Assembly: GCF_021533835.1 (NCBI RefSeq)
Contig: NZ_JAKFYQ010000001.1
Coordinates: forward strand, 2,114,427-2,178,426
DNA: 64,000 nt
Direction of reading: 5' to 3'
Origin: Synechococcus sp. Nb3U1
GTDB lineage: Bacteria; Cyanobacteriota; Cyanobacteriia; Thermostichales; Thermostichaceae
Of the stretch, positions 26,623-35,649 are shown in pieces. A program made the translations under genes and the position numbers. The notes beneath the pieces were generated by a model. The model had not been told where the DNA came from. It saw only the letters and a list, made by a program, of their open reading frames with translations, and searched no databases. The stretch's first letter is position 1. Each line of letters starts with the position of its first letter.

Positions 26623-26984
26623 TAGTTTTCGATGTACTTTTTCAAGACTGAAACTGTCACGCCCCCACAGGATGCGATGAAGTACGATTCATTCTAAAGA
26701 ACATTCTTCCAATACACTTTATCAACTTCTTCCGGGAACTCACTGCAAATCTTACGACTGGTTAGAGACTTCAAATTACCGATGAACTTTGGAAGTTCTG
26801 TTTGTGGGAGGTACTGAAGCAACAAATGGATATGATTTTCTTTCCCATTGAACTCAATCAACTTGCACTGCCACTTTTGGCACAGGTCATTCATGAGTTC
26901 TCCCATGCGAGTCAGCATTTCCCCCGTCAGTACCTTACGTCTGTACTTGGTTGTTAACACCAAATGAGCTTTCAGGTCGGACAT
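26623..26984 (-). pseudogene. tnpA: tnpA (HUH Y1 transposase) with an internal amber codon
   Basis: The frame opens at ATG 26984 with SDLKAHLVLTTKYRRKVLTGEM and includes the metal-binding HUH motif in ENHIHLLLQ. It stops at TAG (26694-26696) after VYWKNVL. Past that one codon the same frame continues with NESYFIASCGGVTVSVLKKYIEN and ends at TAA 26623. That is the normal end of TnpA and carries the catalytic Tyr helix. The TAG stands where family members have Trp (TGG), so a single G-to-A change explains the break. The translated 96-residue product lacks the catalytic tyrosine and should be inactive. Confidence 0.88.
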
Positions 26985-27050
26985 GGCTCTACCACTTGAA
27001 ACAAAATCGTTGTGTATATCACTGTTTTTTGTTTATGCTACACTCAATCT

Positions 27051-28343
27051 ATGAGAATTGCCTATCAATACAAGCTACTGCCATCCACTTTGCAACTTGT
27101 CACGATGAATCGTTGGCTTGATATGCTTCGGCAGCAGTACAACTGGATGCTGGCAGATTGGTTTGATTGGTGGGAAATGAATCGCTGTCTTGTCAATGCT
27201 TGCCCCCTGGTTTGCAACATCGCTGAACCCAGAGAAAAGCCTGAATACTACGGACAGAAACGCTCTCTGGTAAGGCTGAAGCGGGATAGACCCTGGTACA
27301 AAGAGATTCATTCTCAAGTGCTACAAGATATGGTGAAGCGGGTCAAACTCGCTTTTGCCCGTTACCTGAAAGGGGACTGCAACGGCAAAAGATCGGGCAA
27401 GCTTCGGTTTAAGGGTGTAAATCGGTATCGTTCGTTCACCTACCCTCAAGCTTCGATTGACTGGATTGATAGCAACAAAATCGAACTGCCCAAAATTGGA
27501 GCAGTGAAAGTCGTTTGGCATCGTCCATTACCTCCAGGGTTTGAGGTCAAAAGCGCAATTCTGAGTCGGAAAGCTGACGGCTGGTATATCACGCTGTCAT
27601 TGCAGGATGATTCGGTTCCTGAACAAACGATTGACGTTGTCCCAAATTGGGATAACTCCATTGGCTTGGATATGGGGCTAGAGCATTTTGTGGCAGATTC
27701 AGAGGGTGAATTGATTGACTATCCTCGTTTCCTGAGGCAGGCAAAATCCAAGCTTGCCAAGTTGCAGCAAAAGTGTGATGCTCGCCCCAAAGGCAGCGTC
27801 GCCCGAAAGAAGCTGAGTCAAAGGATTGCACGACTGCATCAGAAAATTGCAAGACAGCGATATCAGTTTCACTGCGAGACGGCGAATCAGTTGCTTATCA
27901 AAGCTGATGTGGTCTTTGTTGAAGACTTTAACCTCAGCAATATGACGAAGCGGTGCAAACCAAAGCAGGACGAAAATGGAACGTTTCTACCCAATGGACA
28001 AGCGGCAAAAGCAGGACTGAACAAGTCTTTCGCTGATGCTGGAATCAGTCAGTTCGTGAACCAAATCCTACCTTTCAAAGCTGAAAAAGCTGGAAAGAGA
28101 AGGATTAAGGTTAATCCGACTGGCACAAGCCAGCATTGCTGTGTTTGCCTGAACCGTGTCCCGAAAGAGTTGTCGGACAGGTGGCACTCCTGCCCAGAAT
28201 GCAAAGCAGAAATGCCACGCGATACAAATTCTGGGGTGCTGATCAAAAAAGTGGGGTTGGGACTCGCCTCACTCAAAAAAGCTCAAAGGGCTACGGCTCG
28301 GAAAGAAGCCCGCGCTCTATGCGTTGGCACAAGCCTGCCCTAG
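27051..28343 (+). CDS. tnpB: TnpB RNA-guided nuclease of IS200/IS605
   Basis: 430 residues from ATG 27051. The RuvC-like catalytic site is intact: Asp in SIGLDMGLEHF, Glu in FVEDFNLSNM and Asp in PRDTNSGVLI. A four-cysteine zinc ribbon (CCVCLNRVP and CPECKAEM) lies between the last two. The N-terminal helical region MRIAYQYKLLPSTLQ is typical. TnpB proteins are the ancestors of Cas12 and cut DNA next to a TAM, guided by an RNA from the element's right end. Because tnpA is broken, this TnpB probably persists without transposition unless another TnpA acts in trans. Confidence 0.9.
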   Translation: MRIAYQYKLLPSTLQLVTMNRWLDMLRQQYNWMLADWFDWWEMNRCLVNACPLVCNIAEPREKPEYYGQKRSLVRLKRDRPWYKEIHSQVLQDMVKRVKLAFARYLKGDCNGKRSGKLRFKGVNRYRSFTYPQASIDWIDSNKIELPKIGAVKVVWHRPLPPGFEVKSAILSRKADGWYITLSLQDDSVPEQTIDVVPNWDNSIGLDMGLEHFVADSEGELIDYPRFLRQAKSKLAKLQQKCDARPKGSVARKKLSQRIARLHQKIARQRYQFHCETANQLLIKADVVFVEDFNLSNMTKRCKPKQDENGTFLPNGQAAKAGLNKSFADAGISQFVNQILPFKAEKAGKRRIKVNPTGTSQHCCVCLNRVPKELSDRWHSCPECKAEMPRDTNSGVLIKKVGLGLASLKKAQRATARKEARALCVGTSLP

Positions 28344-28372
28344 GCACAGCATGAGCGTCGGGAGTAGTTCAC
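28230..28372 (+). ncRNA. Candidate TnpB guide RNA (reRNA/omega RNA) scaffold
   Basis: In this family the guide RNA overlaps the 3' end of tnpB and ends exactly at the right boundary, with the guide read from flanking DNA. Here CGCTC plus ATGC (28313-28322) pairs with GCATGAGCG (28349-28357) leaving one bulged base, and an inner TGCC-CTA-GGCA stem lies at 28336-28346. The segment then ends TCGGGAGTAGTTCAC. The predicted guide would start at 28373. The 5' limit is a guess. Confidence 0.5.
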
Positions 28373-28600
28373 CTTTGTGGCGAATGCCTGGAAAAGATTG
28401 TGGCTCGATTTCGGGGGGGATCGTTGGCACAGCCTGCTGTCGGCATGGTTGCTACGCAACGGGGCGAGACTGCTGCTTCAAAAGCTGTAACAGCAGATTG
28501 CAACCCATGAAGAAACCGCAGGGATCCCCCGCCGAAGCCTTGCGACTGTTGCCGCCACAATGTCACGATTCGTAAGGCCCTTTACTCGGATTGCCCTTCC

Positions 28601-29713
28601 ATGTCGCACTCACCCGTTATGCCCAGCCCCACCCTTTCTACGGCCAGCGATGGCGACGGACTAGGAGCCAGTCCGCAGAGTCGTTTGCTGCGGGCAGCTC
28701 GGGGAGAAGTGTTGGATCGCCCTCCGGTGTGGATGATGCGGCAGGCGGGTCGCTACATGGCCGTTTATCGGGAGTTGCAGAGCAAATACACCTTTAAGCA
28801 GCGCTGTGAGATCCCAGAGCTGGCCATTGAGATCTCGTTGCAACCGTTTCGAGCTTTTGCCCCCGATGGGGTGATCATGTTCAGCGATATCCTCACCCCC
28901 CTCGAAGGGATGGGGATCCCGTTCGAATTGGTGGAGCACCAAGGGCCGGTGATTGACCCGCCCATTCGCTCACAAGCACAAATTGACCAGATTCGGGTGT
29001 TGGAGCCGGAGGAAAGCCTGCCCTTCATCAAAACCATTTTGAAGACGCTACGGCAAGAGGTCGAAGGGAAAGCCACCCTGTTGGGGTTTGTCGGATCCCC
29101 GTGGACGCTGGCCTGCTATGCCGTCGAGGGGCGCAGCTCCAAAGATTACGCCCATATCAAGAGCTTGGCCTTTACGCAGCCGGAGCTGTTGCATCAACTG
29201 CTCAGCAAGCTGGCGGATAGCATTGCCCGTTACGTTGTTTACCAGATCGAGTGCGGCGCGCAGGTGGTGCAGTTGTTCGATACCTGGGCCGGGCAACTCA
29301 GCCCCGTCGACTACGAGCGTTGGGCTTTGCCTTACCAGAAGCAAATTGTGGATCACGTGAAAGCCCTATATCCGCAGGTGCCGCTGGTGCTCTACATCAA
29401 TGGCAGTGCTGCGTTGCTAGAACGGGTGGGTCGAGCTGGGATCGACATTTTCAGCCTTGACTGGATGAGCGATATGGCCGAGGCACGGGCCCGCTTGGGA
29501 TCCCTGGCCGTACAGGGTAATCTTGACCCGATGGTGTTGCTGGGATCCCCGCAGTTGATTCGCCAACGGACTCTAGAGGTCATTCAAAAAGCTGGCCCTC
29601 AGGGCCACATTATGAACCTCGGCCATGGCATTCACCAAACCACCCCAGAAGCCAGTGTGCATCATTTCTTCGAAACGGTGCGCCACTCGCCAGAGCTGTT
29701 GAAAGCCCTTTGA
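28601..29713 (+). CDS. hemE: Uroporphyrinogen decarboxylase
   Basis: Converts uroporphyrinogen III to coproporphyrinogen III, a step toward haem and chlorophyll. 370 residues, the family length, with an N-terminal extension of about 25 residues. Signatures are [14 protein letters not shown] (Arg pair binding propionates), the catalytic Asp region [29 protein letters not shown], and [11 protein letters not shown] plus [12 protein letters not shown] near the end. ATG 28601 is in the 229-bp gap after the IS element, and the neighbouring Rieske gene converges on it. Confidence 0.97.
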   Translation: MSHSPVMPSPTLSTASDGDGLGASPQSRLLRAARGEVLDRPPVWMMRQAGRYMAVYRELQSKYTFKQRCEIPELAIEISLQPFRAFAPDGVIMFSDILTPLEGMGIPFELVEHQGPVIDPPIRSQAQIDQIRVLEPEESLPFIKTILKTLRQEVEGKATLLGFVGSPWTLACYAVEGRSSKDYAHIKSLAFTQPELLHQLLSKLADSIARYVVYQIECGAQVVQLFDTWAGQLSPVDYERWALPYQKQIVDHVKALYPQVPLVLYINGSAALLERVGRAGIDIFSLDWMSDMAEARARLGSLAVQGNLDPMVLLGSPQLIRQRTLEVIQKAGPQGHIMNLGHGIHQTTPEASVHHFFETVRHSPELLKAL

Positions 29714-29770
29714 TTGCTAGGTTTTGAATTGCTGTACTGGTCCAACTGTACTGATCCAAGATGCTTGCCC

Positions 29771-30814
29771 TTAGGCTTTGCGCCTTTGCTCCGTCTCTCC
29801 GTGGGCCTTGAGTAGGGCAGCCAATTTGCGCCGCATCAGGATCCCGGGCTTATCGGCAGCCAGATGTTGTTCGGCTTCGATACTGAGGGGGGTATCCCAA
29901 TCGGTGGTTTGCAGGATGGCCTCGTCTTCTTGAACCACCATGCGGTTGAACTCGATGATCCCTGCGGCAGGAATATCTTCTTCGCGGTCGCTGCGAATCC
30001 AGAAATGCACCAACTGAGACTCGCGGTCGTTGATGGGGGTAGCCGCCATAAACAGCACCGCAATTAACCCATTGGGATAGGTAATGCGGCCTCGATGCAC
30101 AAACGGCATAAACCAGGTGGCATCGGTATAACGAACGGTTTTCTCCTCGAAAATGCCCAGATTTTTCTGTTGTAAGGGTGGGTTGGTGGCGGGTATGGCG
30201 GTGCGGGCCCGTAAACCCCATTCCAGCTCTTCTAGCTCCATCTGGGGTGGGATGGGGTTGCTGGTGTCTCCGAAGGTTTGGGTGTGGACGATGCTGAAGT
30301 GGGCGTTGTCCAAGAGATTTTCCATCATGCGTAGGCCGCTGCACGGAAAACGTTGGTAGAAGTGGTGGATCACCCGAAACCTGGGATCCTCGGCTTCAGG
30401 AAAATCTGGAATCGGCTGCAAAGGTTGATCATGCAGGCACACCCAAACGTAGTCGTAGCGAATTTGGGCTTGGAAGGCTTTCACTCTATAGCTGCCCGGG
30501 ATCCGCTCGTCCGTTCGCAACTGAGGCACCTGGACACAGGCCCCTGAGCCATCGAATTGCCAACCGTGATAGGGGCACTGAATCGTCCCTTCCACCACAC
30601 AGCCTTTAGAGAGTTGCGCCGTGCGGTGGCAACAGCGATCCTCCACTGCAGCAGGGGTTCCCGCCTGATCCAACCAGAGCACAATGCGCTGCCCCAGCAA
30701 CTCAAAGGGTTGTGGCCGCGAGGGCTGACCCCCAGTCTGCCCCTTTTGGAAGTGGCTCACTGGGATGACGGGATACCAAAATCGCTTCAGGACAGGTTGT
30801 TGGGTGACCAGCAT
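29771..30814 (-). CDS. Rieske non-haem iron oxygenase
   Basis: 347 residues. The N-terminal Rieske domain (about 10-120) has the 2Fe-2S ligands in DRCCHRTAQLS and QCPYHGWQF. The catalytic domain shows the mononuclear-iron ligands in MMENLLDNAHFSIVHTQTFGD (Asp plus two His). The order and spacing match the pheophorbide a oxygenase / chlorophyllide oxygenase branch of cyanobacterial ring oxygenases more than aromatic dioxygenases. Position next to hemE fits tetrapyrrole metabolism, but the substrate is not shown by the sequence. No partner ferredoxin reductase is encoded nearby. Confidence 0.85.
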   Translation of the reverse strand: MLVTQQPVLKRFWYPVIPVSHFQKGQTGGQPSRPQPFELLGQRIVLWLDQAGTPAAVEDRCCHRTAQLSKGCVVEGTIQCPYHGWQFDGSGACVQVPQLRTDERIPGSYRVKAFQAQIRYDYVWVCLHDQPLQPIPDFPEAEDPRFRVIHHFYQRFPCSGLRMMENLLDNAHFSIVHTQTFGDTSNPIPPQMELEELEWGLRARTAIPATNPPLQQKNLGIFEEKTVRYTDATWFMPFVHRGRITYPNGLIAVLFMAATPINDRESQLVHFWIRSDREEDIPAAGIIEFNRMVVQEDEAILQTTDWDTPLSIEAEQHLAADKPGILMRRKLAALLKAHGETEQRRKA

Positions 30815-30986
30815 CGCATCAAATCAGCCAAGGTTATGGGGAAAAGTAGCCGATTCTTTCAACCACAGTAGTTGTGCTTGCTACTGTTGCATCCAAAAAG
30901 GGACAGAAGCTGCTTCCCTGGTTCCGGATCCCCGCGGCTGAAGGCTGGCGCTAGAGTGGAGATCGTCAAAACGGGGGACTGAACAG

Positions 30987-31688
30987 ATGCTCTCATTGGA
31001 GCCGAAGGACGCTGTGGATGGCTCGATCAACTTGGCGGAATATATTGACCACACCCTGCTGTTGCCGATGCTCACCCCAGAGCAGTTCGATCAAGGATGT
31101 GAAGTGGCTCTGCGCTATCGTTTCCCCAGCCTCTGCATCCCTCCCTGCTATGTGCCTCTGGCCGTGGAACGCCTGCACGGATCCCCGGTACAGGTCAGCA
31201 CGGTGGTCGGGTTTCCCATGGGCACGGCGACGGCAGAGGTCAAGCTCTACGAGGCTCAATTGGCGGTGGAACAGGGCTGCCAAGAGCTGGATGTGCGCAT
31301 CAACTTGGCCTGGCTCAAAGCAGGAGAACTGGATCGCCTCCATGCCGAGATCGCCCAACTGGTGGAAGAGACGGGAGTCTGTGTAAAAGCGATCTTGGAA
31401 ACCGCCCTGCTCACGCAAGAAGAGAAAAAATTAGCTGGGGAAGTGTGCATTGATGCCGGAGTGGCCTTTTTGATGACCTCAACCGGCTGGATGGGGGGAG
31501 CCACGGTGGCCGATGTGCAACTACTGTGGCAACTGAGCCAAGGGAAAGTAGCGATCAAGGCATCGGGAGGAATTCGGACGGTGGCCCAGGCAGAGGCGAT
31601 GATCGAGGCAGGAGCTAACCGCCTTGGCACCTCTTGGGGTTTGGATCTGATGCAAGAACTCCACGCCAAAGGATCGGCTAGAGCATGA
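30987..31688 (+). CDS. deoC: Deoxyribose-phosphate aldolase homologue with Lys-to-Met at the Schiff-base position
   Basis: 233 residues, a TIM barrel of family DeoC. The family marks EYIDHTLLLP, VVGFPMGTATAEVK, QELDVRINLA (Asp in the proton relay), VKAILETALLT and IKASGGIRT are all present. In DeoC the lysine of the Lys-Thr-Ser-Thr-Gly motif (Lys167 in E. coli) forms the Schiff base. Here the motif reads FLMTSTGW, codon ATG instead of AAG. The enzyme may thus be inactive or altered, while the second lysine (KASGG) remains. It overlaps recO by four bases (ATGA), so the operon is intact. Confidence 0.9.
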   Translation: MLSLEPKDAVDGSINLAEYIDHTLLLPMLTPEQFDQGCEVALRYRFPSLCIPPCYVPLAVERLHGSPVQVSTVVGFPMGTATAEVKLYEAQLAVEQGCQELDVRINLAWLKAGELDRLHAEIAQLVEETGVCVKAILETALLTQEEKKLAGEVCIDAGVAFLMTSTGWMGGATVADVQLLWQLSQGKVAIKASGGIRTVAQAEAMIEAGANRLGTSWGLDLMQELHAKGSARA

Positions 31689-32587
31689 GTGGGCGCACCT
31701 ATCGAGTGACCGGCATCAACTTAAAAGGGATCCCACTGGGAGAGTCGGATCGGATCATCACCATTCTGACCCGGGAGCAGGGGTTAATTCGGGCCGTGGC
31801 CAAGGGATCCCGCAAACAGCCTTCCAAACTGGGGGGGCGAATGGAACAGTTTGTAATCAACGATCTGCTCATTGCCCGCGGACGTTGGCCGGCCCAAACG
31901 GATGCTTCCCAACGGCTACAACGCATTGCCCAAGCCGAAACCCTACAGAGTTTCCCCCGCCTCAGCCGCAGCTTGGCCCATCTGACGGCAGCCCAGTATC
32001 TGGCGGAGGTGACTTTAATTTTGGCCCTGTCAGATCAAACCCAAGACGATCTATTCGTGCTGCTGGTGGAACATCTGGAGCGTTTGGAACAGGCCCCTGA
32101 CCCTCAAGTTGTCTTGCCTCTGCTCACCCACGGGTTGTATCATCTGCTGGCTTTGGCGGGGTTTGCCCCCCAGGTTCAAGCTTGCCACTACTGTCGGGGG
32201 GAGCTAGCAGGCGATGTTTTTTTTAGCCCCAAGTCGGGAGGTATGGTCTGTGAGCCCTGTCGGGTGGCACAACGACCTAACCCCATCTCTTTGGTCTCAG
32301 CTGTGGTTCTAGGGGCGCTAGGATCCCTTCCCAACCCCACATTGCCTGTCTTGGAAGATGCCCTGCCTTTGGCAGCTTGGTTAGGGACAGAGCGTCTGTT
32401 GCGGCGCATTTTGGAGCACCATGCCGAACGGGAAATCCGCTCCGCCGGACTGTTGGCCAGTTGTTATGCCGTTGCCCTTTCTGAAGAGTCAGTCCCCCTT
32501 TCAAACGGCCAGGGATCCCCTGATGTGGGGATGGCGCTGCCTGAGGTTTTTGCTGGACAAAACGGCGGCAATCTGAAGAAGTTGTGA
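31685..32587 (+). CDS. recO: DNA repair protein RecO
   Basis: 300 residues. N-terminal OB fold (YRVTGINLKGIPLGESDRIITILTREQGLIRAVAKGSRK), a helical middle, and a zinc finger with cysteines in CHYCRGEL and CEPCRV near 180-200. RecO with RecR loads RecA at SSB-coated gaps. It is slightly longer than the E. coli protein, because of a C-terminal tail rich in Ser, Pro and Gly after residue 265. Its ATG overlaps the deoC stop, and deoC-recO is a common cyanobacterial pair. Confidence 0.93.
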   Translation: MSGRTYRVTGINLKGIPLGESDRIITILTREQGLIRAVAKGSRKQPSKLGGRMEQFVINDLLIARGRWPAQTDASQRLQRIAQAETLQSFPRLSRSLAHLTAAQYLAEVTLILALSDQTQDDLFVLLVEHLERLEQAPDPQVVLPLLTHGLYHLLALAGFAPQVQACHYCRGELAGDVFFSPKSGGMVCEPCRVAQRPNPISLVSAVVLGALGSLPNPTLPVLEDALPLAAWLGTERLLRRILEHHAEREIRSAGLLASCYAVALSEESVPLSNGQGSPDVGMALPEVFAGQNGGNLKKL

Positions 32588-33018
32588 AGGTATGTATCAA
32601 GATTGGTAAAACAATCGGAAAATGAAACGCTAAGTTCGGTTGGCAGCCGGTTCTGGATGATAAATTAGGTTGTGGAAAGTAACTTCTTGCGAAGACTTCT
32701 CAGACTTGATGATAGCCAAAGGCAATGGTTCCTATAGAGGGGTGATTTGCATTTGTTGTTAGTGACTACTAGGTAAAATTGAAGTTGGAGCCTTTAATAA
32801 GATTGAACGAACTCTCCGAAGAACTTTCCGTTCGTTTCCCCGGCAGGCAGGGGGGCTAGGTGCTGAATTGGTGATTATCAAGCAGTGTTTTGAGGACGTT
32901 GAAGTTTATGAGGTTGGCTTGCTTTTAACGGTCTAAGCCCTTCGGACTGGCCAGCTCTCCGTCGGCTCTAGCCCTCACTTTTTGCGGATCCCTTTAGAAG
33001 TTCAGGAGTTGCAGCATC
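32588..33018. other. Long leader/promoter region of rpaB
   Basis: A 431-bp AT-rich stretch with no plausible gene. It contains an inverted repeat AACGAAC / GTTCGTT at 32806-32836 (7-bp stem, 17-base loop) and, just before the GTG of rpaB, a strong ribosome-binding site CAGGAG. The size suggests a long 5' untranslated region or one or more promoters. No known riboswitch motif is recognised. Confidence 0.4.
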
Positions 33019-33747
33019 GTGGAAGTACAGCGTAAAGAACGGATTCTCGTGGTCGATGATGAGGCCAGTATTCGCCGCATTCTGGAAACCCGTCTTTCCA
33101 TGATTGGGTATGACGTGGTTACGGCCTCAGATGGAGAAGAAGCGCTGGATGCCTTTCACAAACAGGATCCGGATTTGGTAGTACTGGATGTAATGATGCC
33201 GAAGCTGGATGGGTACGGGGTTTGTCAGGAGCTGCGCAAAGAGTCGGACATTCCGATCATCATGCTGACTGCCTTGGGGGATGTGGCGGATCGGATCACA
33301 GGGTTGGAGCTGGGGGCCGATGATTATGTGGTCAAGCCCTTTTCGCCCAAAGAGTTAGAAGCACGCATCCGTTCGGTGCTGCGGCGGGTGGCACGGGCAG
33401 CCCATGAGGGGATCCCCAGTTCTGGGGTGATCCAGGTGGGGGATATCCGTATTGATACCAACAAGCGCCAAGTCTATAAGCGGGACGATCGTATTCGTCT
33501 GACGGGCATGGAGTTCAGCTTGCTGGAATTGTTGGTCAGCCGGTCGGGTGAGGCATTTTCTCGCTCGGAAATTTTGCAAGAGGTGTGGGGCTATACCCCT
33601 GAGCGCCATGTGGATACCCGCGTCGTGGATGTGCATATTTCTCGGCTGCGGGCAAAACTAGAAGATGACCCGAGCAATCCAGAATTGATCCTGACAGCAC
33701 GAGGTACGGGCTATCTGTTTCAGCGCATCATTCAAGGGGATGAGTAG
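33019..33747 (+). CDS. rpaB: OmpR-type response regulator RpaB (Ycf27)
   Basis: 242 residues, GTG start after CAGGAG. The receiver (about 7-122) keeps Asp-Asp in LVVDDEAS, the phospho-acceptor Asp in LVVLDVMMPKLDGYG, Thr in MLTALGD and Lys in DYVVKPFSP. The winged-helix domain (about 140-238) includes GMEFSLLELLVSR, HVDTRVVDVHISRLRAKLEDDP and ARGTGYLFQR. RpaB is essential in cyanobacteria, works with the NblS/Hik33 kinase and binds HLR1 sites to control high-light and photosystem I genes. psaC and apc genes in the same window are of the type it or RpaA can influence. Confidence 0.95.
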   Translation: MEVQRKERILVVDDEASIRRILETRLSMIGYDVVTASDGEEALDAFHKQDPDLVVLDVMMPKLDGYGVCQELRKESDIPIIMLTALGDVADRITGLELGADDYVVKPFSPKELEARIRSVLRRVARAAHEGIPSSGVIQVGDIRIDTNKRQVYKRDDRIRLTGMEFSLLELLVSRSGEAFSRSEILQEVWGYTPERHVDTRVVDVHISRLRAKLEDDPSNPELILTARGTGYLFQRIIQGDE

Positions 33748-33762
33748 CTCCGATTTAGGGCT

Positions 33763-35586
33763 CTACTCGGTGACAGGGATCCCTTCTAGCCAACTCCGGA
33801 GAGACACTCGCACTTGCTCCAATACCCCAGTCCAATCTCCCGGTGCTGCTTGTCGGAAGAGGCGCATCACGTTTGGGTACCAGGGGCTATCCGGTCGTTC
33901 CAGCAACCAACGCCAATCGGCAGCAAACGGAAGCAACACCCACACAGGCTTGCCCATCGCTCCGGCCAAATGCGCCACCGCCGTATCGACGCTGATCACC
34001 AAATCCAACTGGGCTACTGCTGCTGCTGTATCGACAAAACTGCGAAAACGGGATCCCACCTCCAGCACCCGATGCTGCTCCAACAGGGATCCGATCTTGC
34101 CTAGATCTTCCCCCACCTGCAGACTCACCCACCGGATCCCGGGGAGTTGAAGCTGGGAAAGCATCTGTTCAACTGGGCAACTTTTCAGCCGTTGAATGCG
34201 GTTCAGCTCCGGATCCGCCCGCCGGCCACTGGCCCACACTAAGCCCACTTTTGGAAAGATCTGCTGGGAAGGCTCTGGGAGGCCTTCGATCCACTCTTCC
34301 ATCCATGAGGTGACCGGTGAGATACCTGGGCTAAGATTGAAGAGATAGGGGATCCGGTTCGGAATGGTTTCTAGCGTTGTTCCCAGCCGCTGGGGCAAGC
34401 TGAGCAGAGGAACATGGCAGTCGAAGGGTGGCAAGGGATCCTGTTCTGAGAATACCTGGAGGTGGCGGCTCTGGAAATGGCTCTTCAGGAGTTCTACCAA
34501 AGATTTCTGGCAGCGCAGCCGGATTTGAGCTTCGGGATGGGCCTGAGCCAGCAAAGGCAGATAGCGCACAAACTGAATCGTATCCCCCAGTCCCTGCTCA
34601 GCATGGATCAGCAGGGTTCTCTGACCTAGGGGGGATCCCCTCCAGAGGGGCTGGGCAAAAGTGGGATAGTTTGCCCCCCGCTGTCGCAATCGCCACTCAT
34701 ACTCTTGCCAACCCTCGGCGTAATGGCCCAACGTGAGCAAAGCCGTACCCAGGTTCCAGTGGGTTTCCGCCAGGTTGGGGGCTAAGCGTAAACTGTGCCG
34801 GTAGCACTCGATAGCAGCCTGGAGCTGGTTCTGCTCCTGCAAAACCGTGCCCAGATTGTTGTGAGGCTGAGGATCCCCTGGCAACAACGGTATCGCCTGC
34901 TTCAGATAATCGGCGGCCTCCTCAAGGCGATCCTGGAGATGGAGGCAGTGGCTGAGATTCACCAGGATCCGTCCCTCTGCGGGTTTCAGGGCCAGGGCTT
35001 GGCGAAAGTACGTTTCAGCTTGGGGAAGTTGACCGTTCAACAGCAGGGCATTGCCCAAACTGGCCAAGGCATAAACCGGAGGAGGCTGGGTTTCTACCGC
35101 TCGTTCCAACACCGCAATCGCTTGCGGAAGGTTTCCTTGCGCCAGTAAACCACTGCCCAAGCCCGAGAGTAACTCCCCATCCTGTGGGGCCACAGCCAAC
35201 CCTTGCTCATAGGCCCGCACCGCTTCCTCCAGATTGCCCAGCATCATCCAGATCTTGCCCAACTCTCGCCAAGCCGGGATCCAATCTCCACATCCATGCA
35301 AGGCCAGTTGCAGGTGGGTCAGGGCTTGCCGGGGATCCCCTATTTCGAGATAGAGGGATCCCAGCAAAGCCTGGGCTTCAAACCGGTCAGGATGGGCGCG
35401 GATCACCTGCTGGCAGAGGCGCAGGGCGGCACCCAACTGTCCCGATTCCTGATATTGACGGGCCAAGGCCAACGCATCTGCAGGGGGAATGGGAGCTGAA
35501 GGGGATCCCTGCCCCCCAGACTGGTTTTTGCTCTTTCCAACATTTTTCCCAAGCCCAAAGCCGCGCGGCACGTCGTTATTCCTCAT
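33763..35586 (-). CDS. TPR protein with a glycosyltransferase-like (GT9-type) C-terminal domain
   Basis: 607 residues. About eight TPR units run from 35 to 300 (signs: AALRLCQQVIRAHPDRFEAQALLGSLYLE, AIAVLERAVETQPP, AAIECYRHSLRLAPNLAETHWNLGTALL). A linker WQEYEWRLRQR leads to the C-terminal domain (about 320-600) with LLIHAEQGLGDTIQFVRYLP, PKVGLVWASGRRADPELNR and LDLVISVDTAVAHLAGAMGKPVWVLLP, the pattern of ADP-heptose-type GT-B enzymes. Such TPR-GT9 proteins are common in cyanobacteria and are thought to glycosylate protein or surface glycans. The substrate is unknown. It converges with rpaB with 15 bp between. Confidence 0.85.
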   Translation of the reverse strand: MRNNDVPRGFGLGKNVGKSKNQSGGQGSPSAPIPPADALALARQYQESGQLGAALRLCQQVIRAHPDRFEAQALLGSLYLEIGDPRQALTHLQLALHGCGDWIPAWRELGKIWMMLGNLEEAVRAYEQGLAVAPQDGELLSGLGSGLLAQGNLPQAIAVLERAVETQPPPVYALASLGNALLLNGQLPQAETYFRQALALKPAEGRILVNLSHCLHLQDRLEEAADYLKQAIPLLPGDPQPHNNLGTVLQEQNQLQAAIECYRHSLRLAPNLAETHWNLGTALLTLGHYAEGWQEYEWRLRQRGANYPTFAQPLWRGSPLGQRTLLIHAEQGLGDTIQFVRYLPLLAQAHPEAQIRLRCQKSLVELLKSHFQSRHLQVFSEQDPLPPFDCHVPLLSLPQRLGTTLETIPNRIPYLFNLSPGISPVTSWMEEWIEGLPEPSQQIFPKVGLVWASGRRADPELNRIQRLKSCPVEQMLSQLQLPGIRWVSLQVGEDLGKIGSLLEQHRVLEVGSRFRSFVDTAAAVAQLDLVISVDTAVAHLAGAMGKPVWVLLPFAADWRWLLERPDSPWYPNVMRLFRQAAPGDWTGVLEQVRVSLRSWLEGIPVTE

Positions 35587-35649
35587 CCCTTTTGGATTTG
35601 GATCCCTAGCTCAGGCTAGCAAACAGCTTCTACCGGCCAATTTTAAGGC

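Larger units (their letters stand above)
26464..28372. mobile_element. IS200/IS605-family element (tnpA pseudogene, tnpB, both ends)
   Basis: About 1.9 kb. TnpA-type and TnpB genes are divergent, as in the IS605 arrangement. The left boundary is placed after TTGAT (26459-26463), the same pentanucleotide that ISDra2 uses as insertion target and TnpB recognition motif. The right boundary is placed after TTCAC (28368-28372). A 17-bp subterminal hairpin lies near the left end (26534-26593) and another at the right end (28313-28357). No target duplication is expected for this family. The boundaries are inferred from motifs, not from an empty site. Confidence 0.75.

Noticed and set aside
26463-26651. 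A 62-codon frame at the left end of the IS element
   Set aside because: It overlaps the terminal hairpin and the tnpA end and has no independent support; it reflects conserved element DNA rather than a protein.
28324-28575. A short Cys-rich frame straddling the right end of the IS element
   Set aside because: It begins in tnpB and crosses the predicted element boundary; it is a shadow of element and flank, not a gene.
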